A DNA stretch of 40,664 nt from Candidatus Ligilactobacillus faecavium (lineage in GTDB: Bacteria > Bacillota > Bacilli > Lactobacillales > Lactobacillaceae): positions 1-40,664 of the forward strand of contig DWVG01000102.1 in assembly GCA_019120355.1 (NCBI GenBank), written 5' to 3'. The translations under genes were made by a program, and so were the position numbers. Below the pieces are notes generated by a model that was not told the DNA's origin, searched no databases, and saw only the letters and a program-made list of their open reading frames with translations. Below, in pieces: positions 8,030-16,311 of the stretch. Position 1 is the first letter of the stretch. Every line of letters begins with the position of its first letter.

Positions 8030-10567
8030 ATGACAAAGAAAGAACATTTATCAAACCTGTTCAAGCCAACTCATTATGATGTTTATTTAGACATTAATCG
8101 CGCAAATAAAACCTTCTCAGGGAAAGTGACAATGAAGGGTCAAGCGGTTAAGCCAGACATTAAAATTAATGAGAAGTTTTTGAATATTGCAAGCGTAAAA
8201 GTTGATGGAAAAGATACAGCTTATCAAGTTAACGATAAGGAAGAAGCCATTGAAGTTCATGTTGGAACACCGCGAGAGGTTTCAATTGAAATTGGATATG
8301 ATGCAAAGTTAACCGATACAATGATGGGAATTTATCCATCATATTATGAAGTTAACGGTGCAAAGAAACAAATCATCGGAACGCAATTTGAAAGTACTGC
8401 AGCTCGGCAAGCCTTTCCATGTATTGACGAACCGGAAGCAAAGGCAACTTGGGATTTAGCAATTAAATATGATGAAAAACCAGGTGAAACAATTTTAGCT
8501 AATATGCCTGAAAAAGAATGCAAAGACGGGGTTCATTATTTTGAAACAACCAAGCGGATGTCATCGTACTTGATTGCTTTTGCTTTTGGTGAAATGGTAA
8601 GTAAACACACGAAGACGGATGATGGAATTAAAATCGGGGTTTATGCTTCACCGGCTCATAAGGAAGATGAACTGGACTTTGCATTAGACATCACTAAGAA
8701 CGCCCTTGAATTCTATGAAAAGTATTATGATACGCCATATCCGCTTCCACATTCATGGCAATTAGGATTACCAGATTTTTCAGCCGGAGCAATGGAAAAC
8801 TGGGGCTTGATCACATATCGGGAAGCCTTTTTAACCCTTGATCCAAAGAACGCATCATTAAGTGTAAAACAACACAATGCAACGGATATTACCCATGAAT
8901 TAGCTCACCAATGGTTTGGCGATTTAGTTACAATGAAGTGGTGGGATGACTTATGGTTGAACGAAAGTTTCGCTAACATGATGGAATATGTTTCAAGCGA
9001 TGCAATTCATCCAGAATGGCACATGTGGGAAGTCTTCCAAGAAAAAGAAGTTCCAATGGCATTGAACCGGGATGCAATTGACGGTGTTCAACCTGTTCAC
9101 GTTGAAGTTGAAGATCCAGCAGACATCGATGCGATCTTTGATGGCGCGATCGTTTATGCTAAAGGTTCACGGATGTTAGTGATGGTGCGGTCAATGATCG
9201 GCGATGACGCATTGCGGAAGGGCTTGAAGAATTACTTTGATGCTCATAAATACGGCAATGCGGTTGGTGACGATTTATGGAAAGCTCTTGGCGATGCTTC
9301 TGGAATGGATGTCAGTGCGGTAATGAAATCATGGTTGAACCAACCAGGTTACCCAGTTGTAACGGCTAAGATTGTTGATGGCAATCTTCAATTATCACAA
9401 AAGCAATTCTTTATTGGTGAAGGTAAAGATGAAGGCCGGCAATGGCAAATTCCGTTGAATAGCAACTATGAAACTGTTCCAGAATTGATGAAGGATCAAA
9501 CCCTTGATCTTGGAGACTATGCTGAATTGAAGCAAAAGAACGGCAATAAGCCATTTGTTTTGAATGTTGGCAACAACTCACACTTTATCGTTAAATATGA
9601 TGAAACGCTGTTAAACGACATTCTTGACCACGTTGATGAATTGGATGCAATCAGTCAACGCGAATTATTGCAAGACATGCATTTGTTGGCTAAGGGTCGC
9701 GAAATTTCATACTCAGCCCTTGTCCCATTGATGAGCCACTTTACAAAGAATAAGTCATACATTGTCAATGATGCATTATTTGAAATTGCAGATGATTTGA
9801 AGAAGTTCGTTAAACCGGGTTCAGAAGACGAAAAGAACTTGCGGACATTATTTAATGAATTAAGTGCTGACAAGTATGCCGCTCTTGGAATCGAATCAAA
9901 AGATGACGATGATAACGATGCCGTCCTAGGCCGGCCAACAATCGTGAAGGCCGCTTTATATGCTAAGAACGAAAAGGCCATTAAGGATGCCCACGCAATG
10001 TTTGAAGCTCACAAGGATCACATTGCAACAATTCCAGCAAGCGTTCGGCCATATGTCATGATGAGCGAAGTTGCAAACTACGGTAACGAAGATTTGATCA
10101 AGACATTATTGAACGAATACCGGAAGACAAGCGACGGAATTTACCAACGCGATTTAAGTACAGCATTGACTGCAACATCTGATAAAGCTGCAATTCAAGA
10201 AATTCTTGAATGCTTCAAGGATGCTGACACGATCAAGCCGCAAGATTTGCGTGAATGGTATGTTGGATTGCTTGGCAACAACGAAGCTCAACAAGCAGCA
10301 TGGGACTGGATGCGTGATAACTGGGATTGGTTGATCGACACATTAGGTGGCGACATGGAATTCCACACTTACGTAACTGTTACGGCCAATACCTTCTACA
10401 CAAAGCAACGGTATGATGAATTCAAAGCATTCTACGAACCAAAACTGGACACCCCAGGATTGAGACGTGAAATTGAGATGGACGTCAACTTGATCAAAGG
10501 AAAAGTTGATTTGGTTGAAGCCGAAAAGAGTGCAGTTGAACAAGCAATTGCAAATGAAGTTAAATAG
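8030..10567 (+). CDS. pepN: aminopeptidase N, M1 family
   Basis: This 845-residue protein has the length and motifs of lactobacillar PepN, a cytosolic zinc aminopeptidase that removes N-terminal residues from peptides after oligopeptide uptake. The substrate-anchoring GAMEN motif begins at about residue 253. The zinc site is HELAH (His289, His293) with the third ligand in NESFA (about Glu312). The C-terminal half is the helical ERAP1-like domain. ATG 8030 has a GAGGTG ribosome binding site. It stands alone in its transcript. Downstream lies an intergenic element ending in a strong terminator. Confidence 0.96.
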   Translation: MTKKEHLSNLFKPTHYDVYLDINRANKTFSGKVTMKGQAVKPDIKINEKFLNIASVKVDGKDTAYQVNDKEEAIEVHVGTPREVSIEIGYDAKLTDTMMGIYPSYYEVNGAKKQIIGTQFESTAARQAFPCIDEPEAKATWDLAIKYDEKPGETILANMPEKECKDGVHYFETTKRMSSYLIAFAFGEMVSKHTKTDDGIKIGVYASPAHKEDELDFALDITKNALEFYEKYYDTPYPLPHSWQLGLPDFSAGAMENWGLITYREAFLTLDPKNASLSVKQHNATDITHELAHQWFGDLVTMKWWDDLWLNESFANMMEYVSSDAIHPEWHMWEVFQEKEVPMALNRDAIDGVQPVHVEVEDPADIDAIFDGAIVYAKGSRMLVMVRSMIGDDALRKGLKNYFDAHKYGNAVGDDLWKALGDASGMDVSAVMKSWLNQPGYPVVTAKIVDGNLQLSQKQFFIGEGKDEGRQWQIPLNSNYETVPELMKDQTLDLGDYAELKQKNGNKPFVLNVGNNSHFIVKYDETLLNDILDHVDELDAISQRELLQDMHLLAKGREISYSALVPLMSHFTKNKSYIVNDALFEIADDLKKFVKPGSEDEKNLRTLFNELSADKYAALGIESKDDDDNDAVLGRPTIVKAALYAKNEKAIKDAHAMFEAHKDHIATIPASVRPYVMMSEVANYGNEDLIKTLLNEYRKTSDGIYQRDLSTALTATSDKAAIQEILECFKDADTIKPQDLREWYVGLLGNNEAQQAAWDWMRDNWDWLIDTLGGDMEFHTYVTVTANTFYTKQRYDEFKAFYEPKLDTPGLRREIEMDVNLIKGKVDLVEAEKSAVEQAIANEVK

Positions 10568-10570
10568 GAG

Positions 10571-10758
10571 GGCGTGACAAAACGCTAAAAATGAGCGTGA
10601 TGGAAGCAGAAAAGTGAATGAATCCGCCGGCCGTAGTATCGCAGTATAGATTCGGAGGTTTTCGAACTTCGCTGGCTTCGCGTCGTAGCTCCGCTTGTTT
10701 TGGAACCCAACTATGTAATAGCTAAGAGGTTGTGACTTATGTCGCAACCTCTTTTTTT
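10571..10758 (+). repeat. structured intergenic element with terminator
   Basis: The stretch between pepN and the HAD gene is more GC-rich than its surroundings and contains several complementary segments: ACGCT/AGCGT (about 10582-10597) and GAATC/GATTC (about 10619-10653). It ends in a strong hairpin terminator, AGAGGTTGTGAC with GTCGCAACCTCT, then eight T (10725-10758). The outer GGGCGTGAC and the terminator GTCGCAACC give it matched ends. It resembles dispersed intergenic elements of lactobacilli from memory. No second full copy is visible here, so the repeat label is provisional. Confidence 0.45.
10725..10758 (+). terminator. Rho-independent terminator of pepN transcript
   Basis: A 12-base stem with one G-U pair, a 4-base loop (TTAT) and eight T. 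Confidence 0.9.
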
Positions 10759-10794
10759 GACCTTGAGATTGGAATCCATTAATGTTAAATTGGT

Positions 10795-10808
10795 TGTAAA
10801 CGATTTCA
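10795..10808 (+). promoter_or_regulatory. cre site (CcpA) before HAD gene
   Basis: TGTAAACGATTTCA fits every position of TGWNANCGNTNWCA. It lies 18 bases upstream of the HAD start, downstream of a possible promoter (TTGACC at 10757-10762, TAATGT at 10780-10785), where CcpA binding would block transcription. Confidence 0.7.
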
Positions 10809-10825
10809 AAAAGAGGAGAATGATT

Positions 10826-11644
10826 ATGAAAAAGAAGCTGATCGTAACGGATATTGATGGAACACTGGTGAATGATCAAAAAAAAATCATGCCAGAAACC
10901 AAGGGCGAATTAAAACGGTTGATTGCCCAAGGACACCGGGTTGTTTTATGTTCTGGGAGATCGATTAATGGGTTAAAAGATTACTTGATGACGCTTGGAC
11001 TGTGGGCAAGGCCGAATGAATATGCCATTACTTTTAATGGAGGCAATATCTATAATTTAGCAACGATGGAATCAATTGATGCTCATTATTTGTTAACTGA
11101 TCAGGCAATTGAAGCTGACCAGTTGGCAAAAAAGTTAAAGGTCGGGGACACTTTGGTGGCCGCATCGCAGAAATCGTATGTGGTCAATTCGCAAATGAAT
11201 GCTCAGGCTCTGGAAGATATTCGCGACAGTCAACTGGTGCCGATTGAAACCAATAATTATGATTTTTTAGAAGGGGAAAATATTCAAAAATGTTTATGGA
11301 CTGATGAACCCGATAGAATAACCACAGTTGCCCAAAAAATTCCAGCAAAATATTGCGATGAATTTCAAATTGTAAGAAGCGGTCCGATTTTTCTTGAGTT
11401 TTTACCGCAAGATTCAAGTAAAGGGAATGCGGTTCATCATCTTGCTCAACGGTTGAACATCGATTTAAAAGACGTGATCGTGTTTGGCGATGAAGAAAAT
11501 GATCTATCGATGTTTAAGGTTGCCGGGACAGCGGTGGCAATGCGCAATGCCCGTGATGAGATCAAGGAATATGCGGATCAGATCACGGTTGCTGATCATA
11601 ATCATGATGGAATCGGCAAGACTTTAAAAGTAATGTTTGAATAA
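10826..11644 (+). CDS. HAD-superfamily phosphatase, Cof type
   Basis: The protein has 272 residues from ATG 10826. That start was chosen because AGAGGAG lies 7 bases before it, while the upstream in-frame starts lie in the terminator and cre region. Motif I is DIDGT (Asp9, Asp11), the motif II serine is in LCSGR, and motif III/IV is FGDEENDLSMF near the C-terminus. The cap domain of the Cof/IIB class lies between them. Such enzymes dephosphorylate sugar phosphates, FMN or nucleotides in the cytosol; the substrate is not predictable. A perfect cre box suggests repression by preferred sugars. Confidence 0.88.
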   Translation: MKKKLIVTDIDGTLVNDQKKIMPETKGELKRLIAQGHRVVLCSGRSINGLKDYLMTLGLWARPNEYAITFNGGNIYNLATMESIDAHYLLTDQAIEADQLAKKLKVGDTLVAASQKSYVVNSQMNAQALEDIRDSQLVPIETNNYDFLEGENIQKCLWTDEPDRITTVAQKIPAKYCDEFQIVRSGPIFLEFLPQDSSKGNAVHHLAQRLNIDLKDVIVFGDEENDLSMFKVAGTAVAMRNARDEIKEYADQITVADHNHDGIGKTLKVMFE

Positions 11645-11698
11645 TTTACCTTTTCATAATTTGAAAATATCAGTTAAAATGGTTGAGTTGATATAGAG

Positions 11699-11920
11699 AT
11701 GAATGAAAAGAGGGGCTTAAGATGGACGTGTGTCAGTCCAGCGGTCGATTTTAAATCAACTGATGCATTACAGGGACATTATGTAATTGTGACGGGCGAC
11801 AATTTATCGTTTGATAAAAATGGCAAGAGCGAAATCAGTTATGCTGATTACGCACGGGCATTGGTTGATGAAATTAAAAACGATAAACATGAAAATCAGC
11901 GAATTTCGGTTCGGTGGTAA
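11699..11920 (+). pseudogene. C-terminal stub of an NAD(P)-binding oxidoreductase
   Basis: The 73-codon frame reads like the last third of NmrA/SDR-like NAD(P)H-binding proteins of about 210 residues. These end in a WTCVSPA strand, a GHY-TGD hairpin and an ISYADYA-ALVDEI helix, all present here. The nucleotide-binding N-terminus is absent, and the 54 bases upstream of the ATG do not encode it. There is no good ribosome binding site at 11699. This is most simply a deletion remnant. A functional short protein cannot be excluded, but without the Rossmann fold it would not be a dehydrogenase. Confidence 0.65.
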
Positions 11921-11921
11921 A

Positions 11922-11953
11922 AGAATAAGCACGCAATTTGCGTGCTTATTTTA
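11922..11953. terminator. bidirectional terminator
   Basis: AATAAGCACGCAA and TTGCGTGCTTATT are perfect 13-base arms around one central base (924-950 of the 11 kb block), with A-rich and T-rich flanks. It serves the convergent stub and phosphatase genes; the phosphatase stop lies inside its right edge. Confidence 0.85.
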
Positions 11954-12601
11954 GTAATGATTATAATATTCAACTGAAATTTTGCCGTGATCATCAACAA
12001 CCAGTTTGGTTACTGATCCGTTTTTCGGGCCGTTGACGGTTGCGTTGTATTCAGGTGCGAAGTGGTCAACAATTGTCCGAATCGTCAAGCTGTGGCTTAC
12101 GAGAAGCAATGTTTCACCGTTGCCATGATGTTCTTTAAGGTATTCAAACCCGGCTGCGATTCGGTTCCAATAGGTTTGGTCATCTTCGGCGTCGCCCCAT
12201 GGGTCAGCTTCGTGAAGAAGATCGCGGGTCGCAGCGGTTCCCAGTTTGTCTAAAATTTCATAATATGTTTTGCACCCGTGCGGAAGCCCCACCATTGTCC
12301 AAATATGGCCGGAATCAGCGCCTTCAAAGTAGCCAAAGGATTGTTCCCGGAAGTTAGGTAATTCGTGCGTTTCAGGCGCGTTAAACTGATTTTCAGCGAT
12401 GATCATATCGCGAGTTTGGATTGCACGAGGCGAATCACTGCTATAGGCGAAGTCAAACTGAACATCTTTAAGCCGTTGACCAGCCTTTTTAGCATCTTCA
12501 ATTCCTTGATCAGTTAACGGTGCGTTACACCATCCCTGAAAACGGCGGTACTTATTCAAAATTGTCTGCCCATGGCGGGTCAAGTAGATCGTAAAACTCA
12601 T
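11951..12601 (-). CDS. histidine phosphatase (phosphoglycerate-mutase-like)
   Basis: This 216-residue protein belongs to the histidine phosphatase superfamily. The RHG motif is at residues 9-11, with His10 as the phosphorylated residue. A second conserved histidine is in LLVSHSLTIR near the C-terminus, and Arg and Glu are in the expected places (SDSPRAIQT, NFREQSFG). Small bacterial members are mostly broad phosphatases rather than glycolytic mutases, so no gene symbol is given. It is transcribed alone and converges on the dehydrogenase stub. It is divergent from the aquaglyceroporin gene with 199 bases between them. Confidence 0.85.
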   Translation of the reverse strand: MSFTIYLTRHGQTILNKYRRFQGWCNAPLTDQGIEDAKKAGQRLKDVQFDFAYSSDSPRAIQTRDMIIAENQFNAPETHELPNFREQSFGYFEGADSGHIWTMVGLPHGCKTYYEILDKLGTAATRDLLHEADPWGDAEDDQTYWNRIAAGFEYLKEHHGNGETLLLVSHSLTIRTIVDHFAPEYNATVNGPKNGSVTKLVVDDHGKISVEYYNHY

Positions 12602-12800
12602 TATTATTCCCCATTTGCTGTAATTTGATTACTGTTATTTTATCATATCTGATTAAATTTCTTAAAGTTGTTTAAGCAAAGGGGGGATTGATCGAATTTT
12701 CTGAAACAAAAAGCTATAATCTTTTATGTTGTGAAAATTGATTTCGGTTTTTGAAATTGATGGTTCGTTTTCAAAATTAAATTGGGAGGCATAGGAGATT

Positions 12801-13505
12801 ATGCATGGATTTATCGGTGAATTTTTCGGCACGATGATCTTGACCGCCATTGGTTGCGGGGTCGGTGCCGGAATCAACTTAAAAGGAACTTTCAGTCGGG
12901 GCCAAAACTGGCTTTTCGTATCTCTCGGCTGGGGTCTTGGCATCACGTTCGGCGTTTACGTTGCCGGAACGTTAGGTTCAAAAGGGTTTATTAACCCGGC
13001 TATTACATTAGGAACTGCAATTTGCGGGTTGTTCCCATGGAGCCAAGTATTGCCATATTTAGTTGGTGAATTTTTAGGAGCCTTTGTCGGAGCAGCGCTT
13101 GTTTTAATTCAATATTACCCACACTTTAAGGCCTCAAAGGATGAAGTTGAGGGTAATTCAGTTGGAATTTTTGCAACGGCTCCTGCAATTGAAAGCCCAG
13201 TCTTTAACTTTTTTAGCGAATTAATTGCTTCATTCATTTTCACGTTACTGGATTTAGGCAACTTTACTCAAGGATTAAAGCCATTGATCGTTGGCTTGAT
13301 CATCACTGCAATCGGAATGGCGTTTGGTGGAACGACCGGTTTTGCGGTTAACCCAGCGCGTGACTGGGGTCCGCGGTTGGCATACACGATCTTGCCAGTT
13401 CCAAATAAGGGAACCGCTAATTGGAAATATGCGTGGGTTCCGATGGTTGGCCCAATCGTTGGTGGAATTTTAGCTGCCGGCTTGCATGTTGTATTAATGA
13501 AATAA
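12801..13505 (+). CDS. glpF: aquaglyceroporin (MIP family)
   Basis: This 234-residue membrane channel has six spans and both half-helix motifs: NPA in FINPAIT (about 68-70) and NPARDWGPR near the C-terminus. The aspartate after NPAR is typical of the glycerol-conducting branch rather than strict water channels. In lactobacilli such channels carry glycerol, dihydroxyacetone, water or undissociated lactic acid; the substrate here is undetermined. ATG 12801 is preceded by GGGAGG and AGGAG. No glycerol kinase gene is adjacent. The 199 bases upstream hold a TATAAT at 12715-12720 without a good -35. Confidence 0.88.
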   Translation: MHGFIGEFFGTMILTAIGCGVGAGINLKGTFSRGQNWLFVSLGWGLGITFGVYVAGTLGSKGFINPAITLGTAICGLFPWSQVLPYLVGEFLGAFVGAALVLIQYYPHFKASKDEVEGNSVGIFATAPAIESPVFNFFSELIASFIFTLLDLGNFTQGLKPLIVGLIITAIGMAFGGTTGFAVNPARDWGPRLAYTILPVPNKGTANWKYAWVPMVGPIVGGILAAGLHVVLMK

Positions 13506-13522
13506 AATTAATGATTAATAAG

Positions 13523-13562
13523 AAAGCGCGAAGATGGAATTTTTCATCTCCGCGCTTTTTTC
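13523..13562. terminator. terminator between glpF and tetR
   Basis: AAAGCGCG-A-AGATG pairs with CATCT-C-CGCGCTTT, with one internal mismatch, followed by six T. The TetR stop lies at its right edge, so it probably serves both convergent genes. Confidence 0.8.
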
Positions 13563-14215
13563 TAACTAATTTCAGTATTATAAAGTCCATTCACGTAAAT
13601 TCGTATTTCAATTTCGGCTTGTTCCTCAAAGCTTCCTTGCGGTCCCGGATAACCGGCTTGTTTAATTGCTTCTTTTTGAACAGTCGATTCATTGTAAAGA
13701 TGAAAAAGGTGAGGGAGTACCCGCAAGTGAAAATACACTAGCCGTTCAGCTTGTGCAGAATCCAGTTTGGGAAGGGTTTTGACAATGTCTTCTTTAACTG
13801 CTTCTAAAATTTTAAAGTAACTTTTTTTAAATGGAATTAACTTCTCAAGCGTAACGTCCTTTTCGATCAATTCTCCAAGTAGAGGGAACCAGTGAAGAAT
13901 TCGCGGATATTTAACGGCAGTTTGAACCCATGCCTTGCAAAAGGCACCCAATGAAGCGGAATTAAGCGCTTGAAGGCTGTGATGAAGGTCATTTGCCCAA
14001 TCAATAAAATCCTGTTGAATGATCAACAGGATCACTTCATTTTTGGATTTTACATATTGATATAAGTTGTTACGGGTGAAGGATAGCTTTTCACCTAATT
14101 TTTTCATTGTAATTTTATTAAACGGCAAGTCTTCCATTAGTTCGATCATTGCCGTTGTAATCTGATTAATTCGAATTTGCCGCTGTTCATCATTGCGTGC
14201 CCGTTGAAATGTCAT
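13562..14215 (-). CDS. TetR/AcrR-family repressor
   Basis: The protein has 217 residues from ATG 14215, chosen because AAGGAG precedes it; the longer frame starts with TTG at 14245 inside the operator. The N-terminal helix-turn-helix covers about residues 12-58, with the family pattern ITMKKLGEKL then RNNLYQYVKSKNEV. The C-terminal ligand domain shows no motif that names an inducer. It is divergent from an SDR-quinone reductase-CMD operon. Two palindromes in the gap (14244-14262 and 14281-14299) are obvious operators. Autorepression and control of the divergent operon are therefore likely. Confidence 0.88.
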   Translation of the reverse strand: MTFQRARNDEQRQIRINQITTAMIELMEDLPFNKITMKKLGEKLSFTRNNLYQYVKSKNEVILLIIQQDFIDWANDLHHSLQALNSASLGAFCKAWVQTAVKYPRILHWFPLLGELIEKDVTLEKLIPFKKSYFKILEAVKEDIVKTLPKLDSAQAERLVYFHLRVLPHLFHLYNESTVQKEAIKQAGYPGPQGSFEEQAEIEIRIYVNGLYNTEIS

Positions 14216-14238
14216 GGTAATTTGCTCCTTAAATTTAA

Positions 14239-14267
14239 TTGACAATTTACACAGTGTAAATTATTAT
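14239..14267 (+). promoter_or_regulatory. promoter of SDR operon with TetR operator in spacer
   Basis: A perfect -35 TTGACA (14239-14244) and TATTAT (14262-14267) are 17 bases apart. The spacer is filled by the palindrome AATTTACACAGTGTAAATT (14244-14262), so repressor binding would exclude RNA polymerase. The same region reads TATAAT on the minus strand (14263-14268) for tetR. Confidence 0.8.
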
Positions 14268-14280
14268 AAAATTGTAATTT

Positions 14281-14299
14281 AAATTACATAGTGTAAATA
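14281..14299. promoter_or_regulatory. second TetR operator (imperfect)
   Basis: AAATTACATAGTGTAAATA matches the first palindrome at 16 of 19 positions, with centres 37 bp apart. It would overlap the -35 region of the tetR promoter and lie just after the SDR transcription start. Confidence 0.7.
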
Positions 14300-14349
14300 A
14301 CATGTCCAATACGTATTTTAACACAAAATAGATGGGGGATATTTTGAAA

Positions 14350-15114
14350 ATGGTTAAATCAATCTTTATTACAGGAACAAGTTCAGGAATTGGAAGAGAA
14401 ACAGCAAAATTATTCGCTTCAAAAGGGTGGACGGTATTTGCGACAATGCGTCATCCAGAACAAGTTCATGACTATGATGCAATGGGGAATGTAATTACTT
14501 ATCCGCTTGATGTTACTGACAATGACCAAATTCAAAAGGTGGTAGGCAATATCACTGATAAATATGGAACAGTTGATGTAGTTGTTAATAACGCGGGTTA
14601 TGGATTATTAGGACCTTTTGAAACTAATACACGTGATGAAATTAAACAACAATTCGATGTTAATTTATTTGGAATGATGGATGTAACGCGTGCTTGGGTG
14701 CCGGGAATGCGAAAAAAACATGCCGGAATAATCATTAATCTTTCATCATTAGCAGGATTAGTTCCGTTTTCAGTTTTATCAATGTATACCGTAACAAAAT
14801 TTGCAGTTGAAACCTTTACAGAAACGGTTGGCGAAGAAGTCGCTCCATTTGGAGTAAAGATGAAAGTCGTTGAACCCGGGCCAACAAATACTAATTTTAA
14901 TGGACGTTCAATGAAAGAAGGAAGCATCCATATTAAGGATTATAATCAAATGATTACTGACTATAAAAAGAATAGCGGATCTTTCGCAGGAGGAACACCG
15001 GATACGATTGCTAATTTAATTTATGAAGCAGCGACTGATGGTAAAGACCAACTTCATTACTCTACTCCTGAAGTTAAGCAAATGGGAATGGATTATCGCA
15101 GAAAGGAAATTTAA
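14350..15114 (+). CDS. SDR-family oxidoreductase
   Basis: This is a classical short-chain dehydrogenase of 254 residues from ATG 14350, with GGGGGA 10 bases before it. The cofactor motif is TGTSSGIG near the N-terminus, followed by NNAG. The catalytic serine is in NLSSLAG, and the tyrosine in MYTVTKFAVE gives YxxxK. The region after it (VEPGPTNTNF) is typical of the family. It should reduce or oxidise a small carbonyl or alcohol with NAD(P)(H). It is first in a TetR-controlled operon. Its stop overlaps the next start by one base (TAATG). Confidence 0.92.
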   Translation: MVKSIFITGTSSGIGRETAKLFASKGWTVFATMRHPEQVHDYDAMGNVITYPLDVTDNDQIQKVVGNITDKYGTVDVVVNNAGYGLLGPFETNTRDEIKQQFDVNLFGMMDVTRAWVPGMRKKHAGIIINLSSLAGLVPFSVLSMYTVTKFAVETFTETVGEEVAPFGVKMKVVEPGPTNTNFNGRSMKEGSIHIKDYNQMITDYKKNSGSFAGGTPDTIANLIYEAATDGKDQLHYSTPEVKQMGMDYRRKEI

Positions 15115-15647
15115 TGAAAACATTAGTATTACTATTTCATCCAGATTTTAAAACTTCAAAAGTTAATCAAAAAATGTATGACACGATTAACGGAATGAAG
15201 GATGTTACAGTGCGCAATATGTATGAATTGTATCCCAATTTCAAAATTGATGTTAAAAAAGAACAAAAATATATGGAGGATGCTGACCGGATCATTTTGC
15301 AATTCCCGATTCGATGGTACAGCTCACCAGCTTTGTTAAAACAATGGGAAGATGATATTTTTGAAGCTGGCTGGGCATATATGGGCGGTCATGCCTTAGA
15401 TGATAAGGAATTTACGGTTGCCGTATCATTTGGGGCAGGCGGTTACGAACATGGTGGATATTCTCACTATACGCCGCATGAAATTTTGCGTCCATTCCAA
15501 GCAACGGCATATCGAATCGGAATGAAATTTATGAAACCCTTTGTGCTTACTAATGTAATGCGGATGAAAGAAGAACTTAATAATCAAATTAGTCAGTATC
15601 GTAATTTTGTTAGTCAGAAATTACCGGAATTAGATGATTTAGGGTAG
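15114..15647 (+). CDS. flavodoxin-fold NAD(P)H quinone oxidoreductase
   Basis: This 177-residue protein matches the NQO1/MdaB/YwrO-type Flavodoxin_2 family. The N-terminal strand LVLLFHPDF, the FPIRWYSSPALLKQW segment and the glycine-rich FGAGGYEHGGYSHY loop, which lines the FMN and substrate site, are all visible. Such enzymes perform two-electron reduction of quinones or other electrophiles, avoiding radical formation. The one-base overlap with the SDR gene implies translational coupling. Regulation is through the TetR operator upstream of the SDR gene. Confidence 0.85.
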   Translation: MKTLVLLFHPDFKTSKVNQKMYDTINGMKDVTVRNMYELYPNFKIDVKKEQKYMEDADRIILQFPIRWYSSPALLKQWEDDIFEAGWAYMGGHALDDKEFTVAVSFGAGGYEHGGYSHYTPHEILRPFQATAYRIGMKFMKPFVLTNVMRMKEELNNQISQYRNFVSQKLPELDDLG

Positions 15648-15657
15648 GTGGTTAATT

Positions 15658-16311
15658 ATGGAAAATACGGATCAACACTTCAACGCAATTTTGAATAACT
15701 ATTTGAAAGACTTTGACCAAATACCGATTTCGAAAGAACAAAGAGCAATGCTGCCAATCATTGCATTCACCGTTCAAGGAATTTCGGAACAGGTTAAGGC
15801 TTACGTTCAAGCAGCTGTGGATCAGGGAGTAAATAGTGAAAAAATTTTGGGAGTTATTTACCAACTTGAACCAGTAGTGGGGCTTGGAAAAGTTCAAGCC
15901 GCGTTAGCCGTTGTTCATCAAGTAATTCCAGCAAATCACCAAATGCAACACCAAGATGATCCGCAATTCGGCAAAGATGTTCAGGCACGAATTTACGGAA
16001 CGGAGATTCGCAACCTTCTCGCTGATCTTCCAGATGGTGCGGGTGACTTTGTAGCCGATCATTTAACCAATCATTTCTTTGGTGATTTTTACCAACACGA
16101 AGTTCTGACAGTTGCTGAACGAGAATTGTATGAATTAATGGCGCTGATTACGTTAAACGTTGATTTTCAAATCAAGGGCTGTCTTAAAGCCGGCAACAGT
16201 GAATCGTTGATCATTTGGACAATTATCAATATGTTGCCATATATTGGCTTCCCATTAGTGATCAACAGTATTCAAAAGGTTCATGCAGCAGCACAAGAAC
16301 TCCAAGATTAA
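15658..16311 (+). CDS. carboxymuconolactone decarboxylase-like protein (two CMD halves)
   Basis: The 217-residue protein has two alpha-helical halves of the AhpD/CMD fold. The second carries LYELMALITLNVDFQIKG, followed by GNSESLIIWTIINMLPYIGFP, a classic CMD ending. The CxxC pair of peroxidase-type AhpD is absent; one cysteine is seen (in KGCLKAG). This points to a non-redox or unknown role. It is the last gene of the TetR-controlled operon, starting 10 bases after the quinone reductase. Its stop overlaps that of the convergent LysR gene, and a parS site lies just beyond. Confidence 0.78.
   Translation: MENTDQHFNAILNNYLKDFDQIPISKEQRAMLPIIAFTVQGISEQVKAYVQAAVDQGVNSEKILGVIYQLEPVVGLGKVQAALAVVHQVIPANHQMQHQDDPQFGKDVQARIYGTEIRNLLADLPDGAGDFVADHLTNHFFGDFYQHEVLTVAERELYELMALITLNVDFQIKGCLKAGNSESLIIWTIINMLPYIGFPLVINSIQKVHAAAQELQD

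Noticed and set aside
14215..14245. TTG start giving the TetR protein 10 extra residues
   Set aside because: The TTG lies in the operator with no ribosome binding site; ATG 14215 has AAGGAG.
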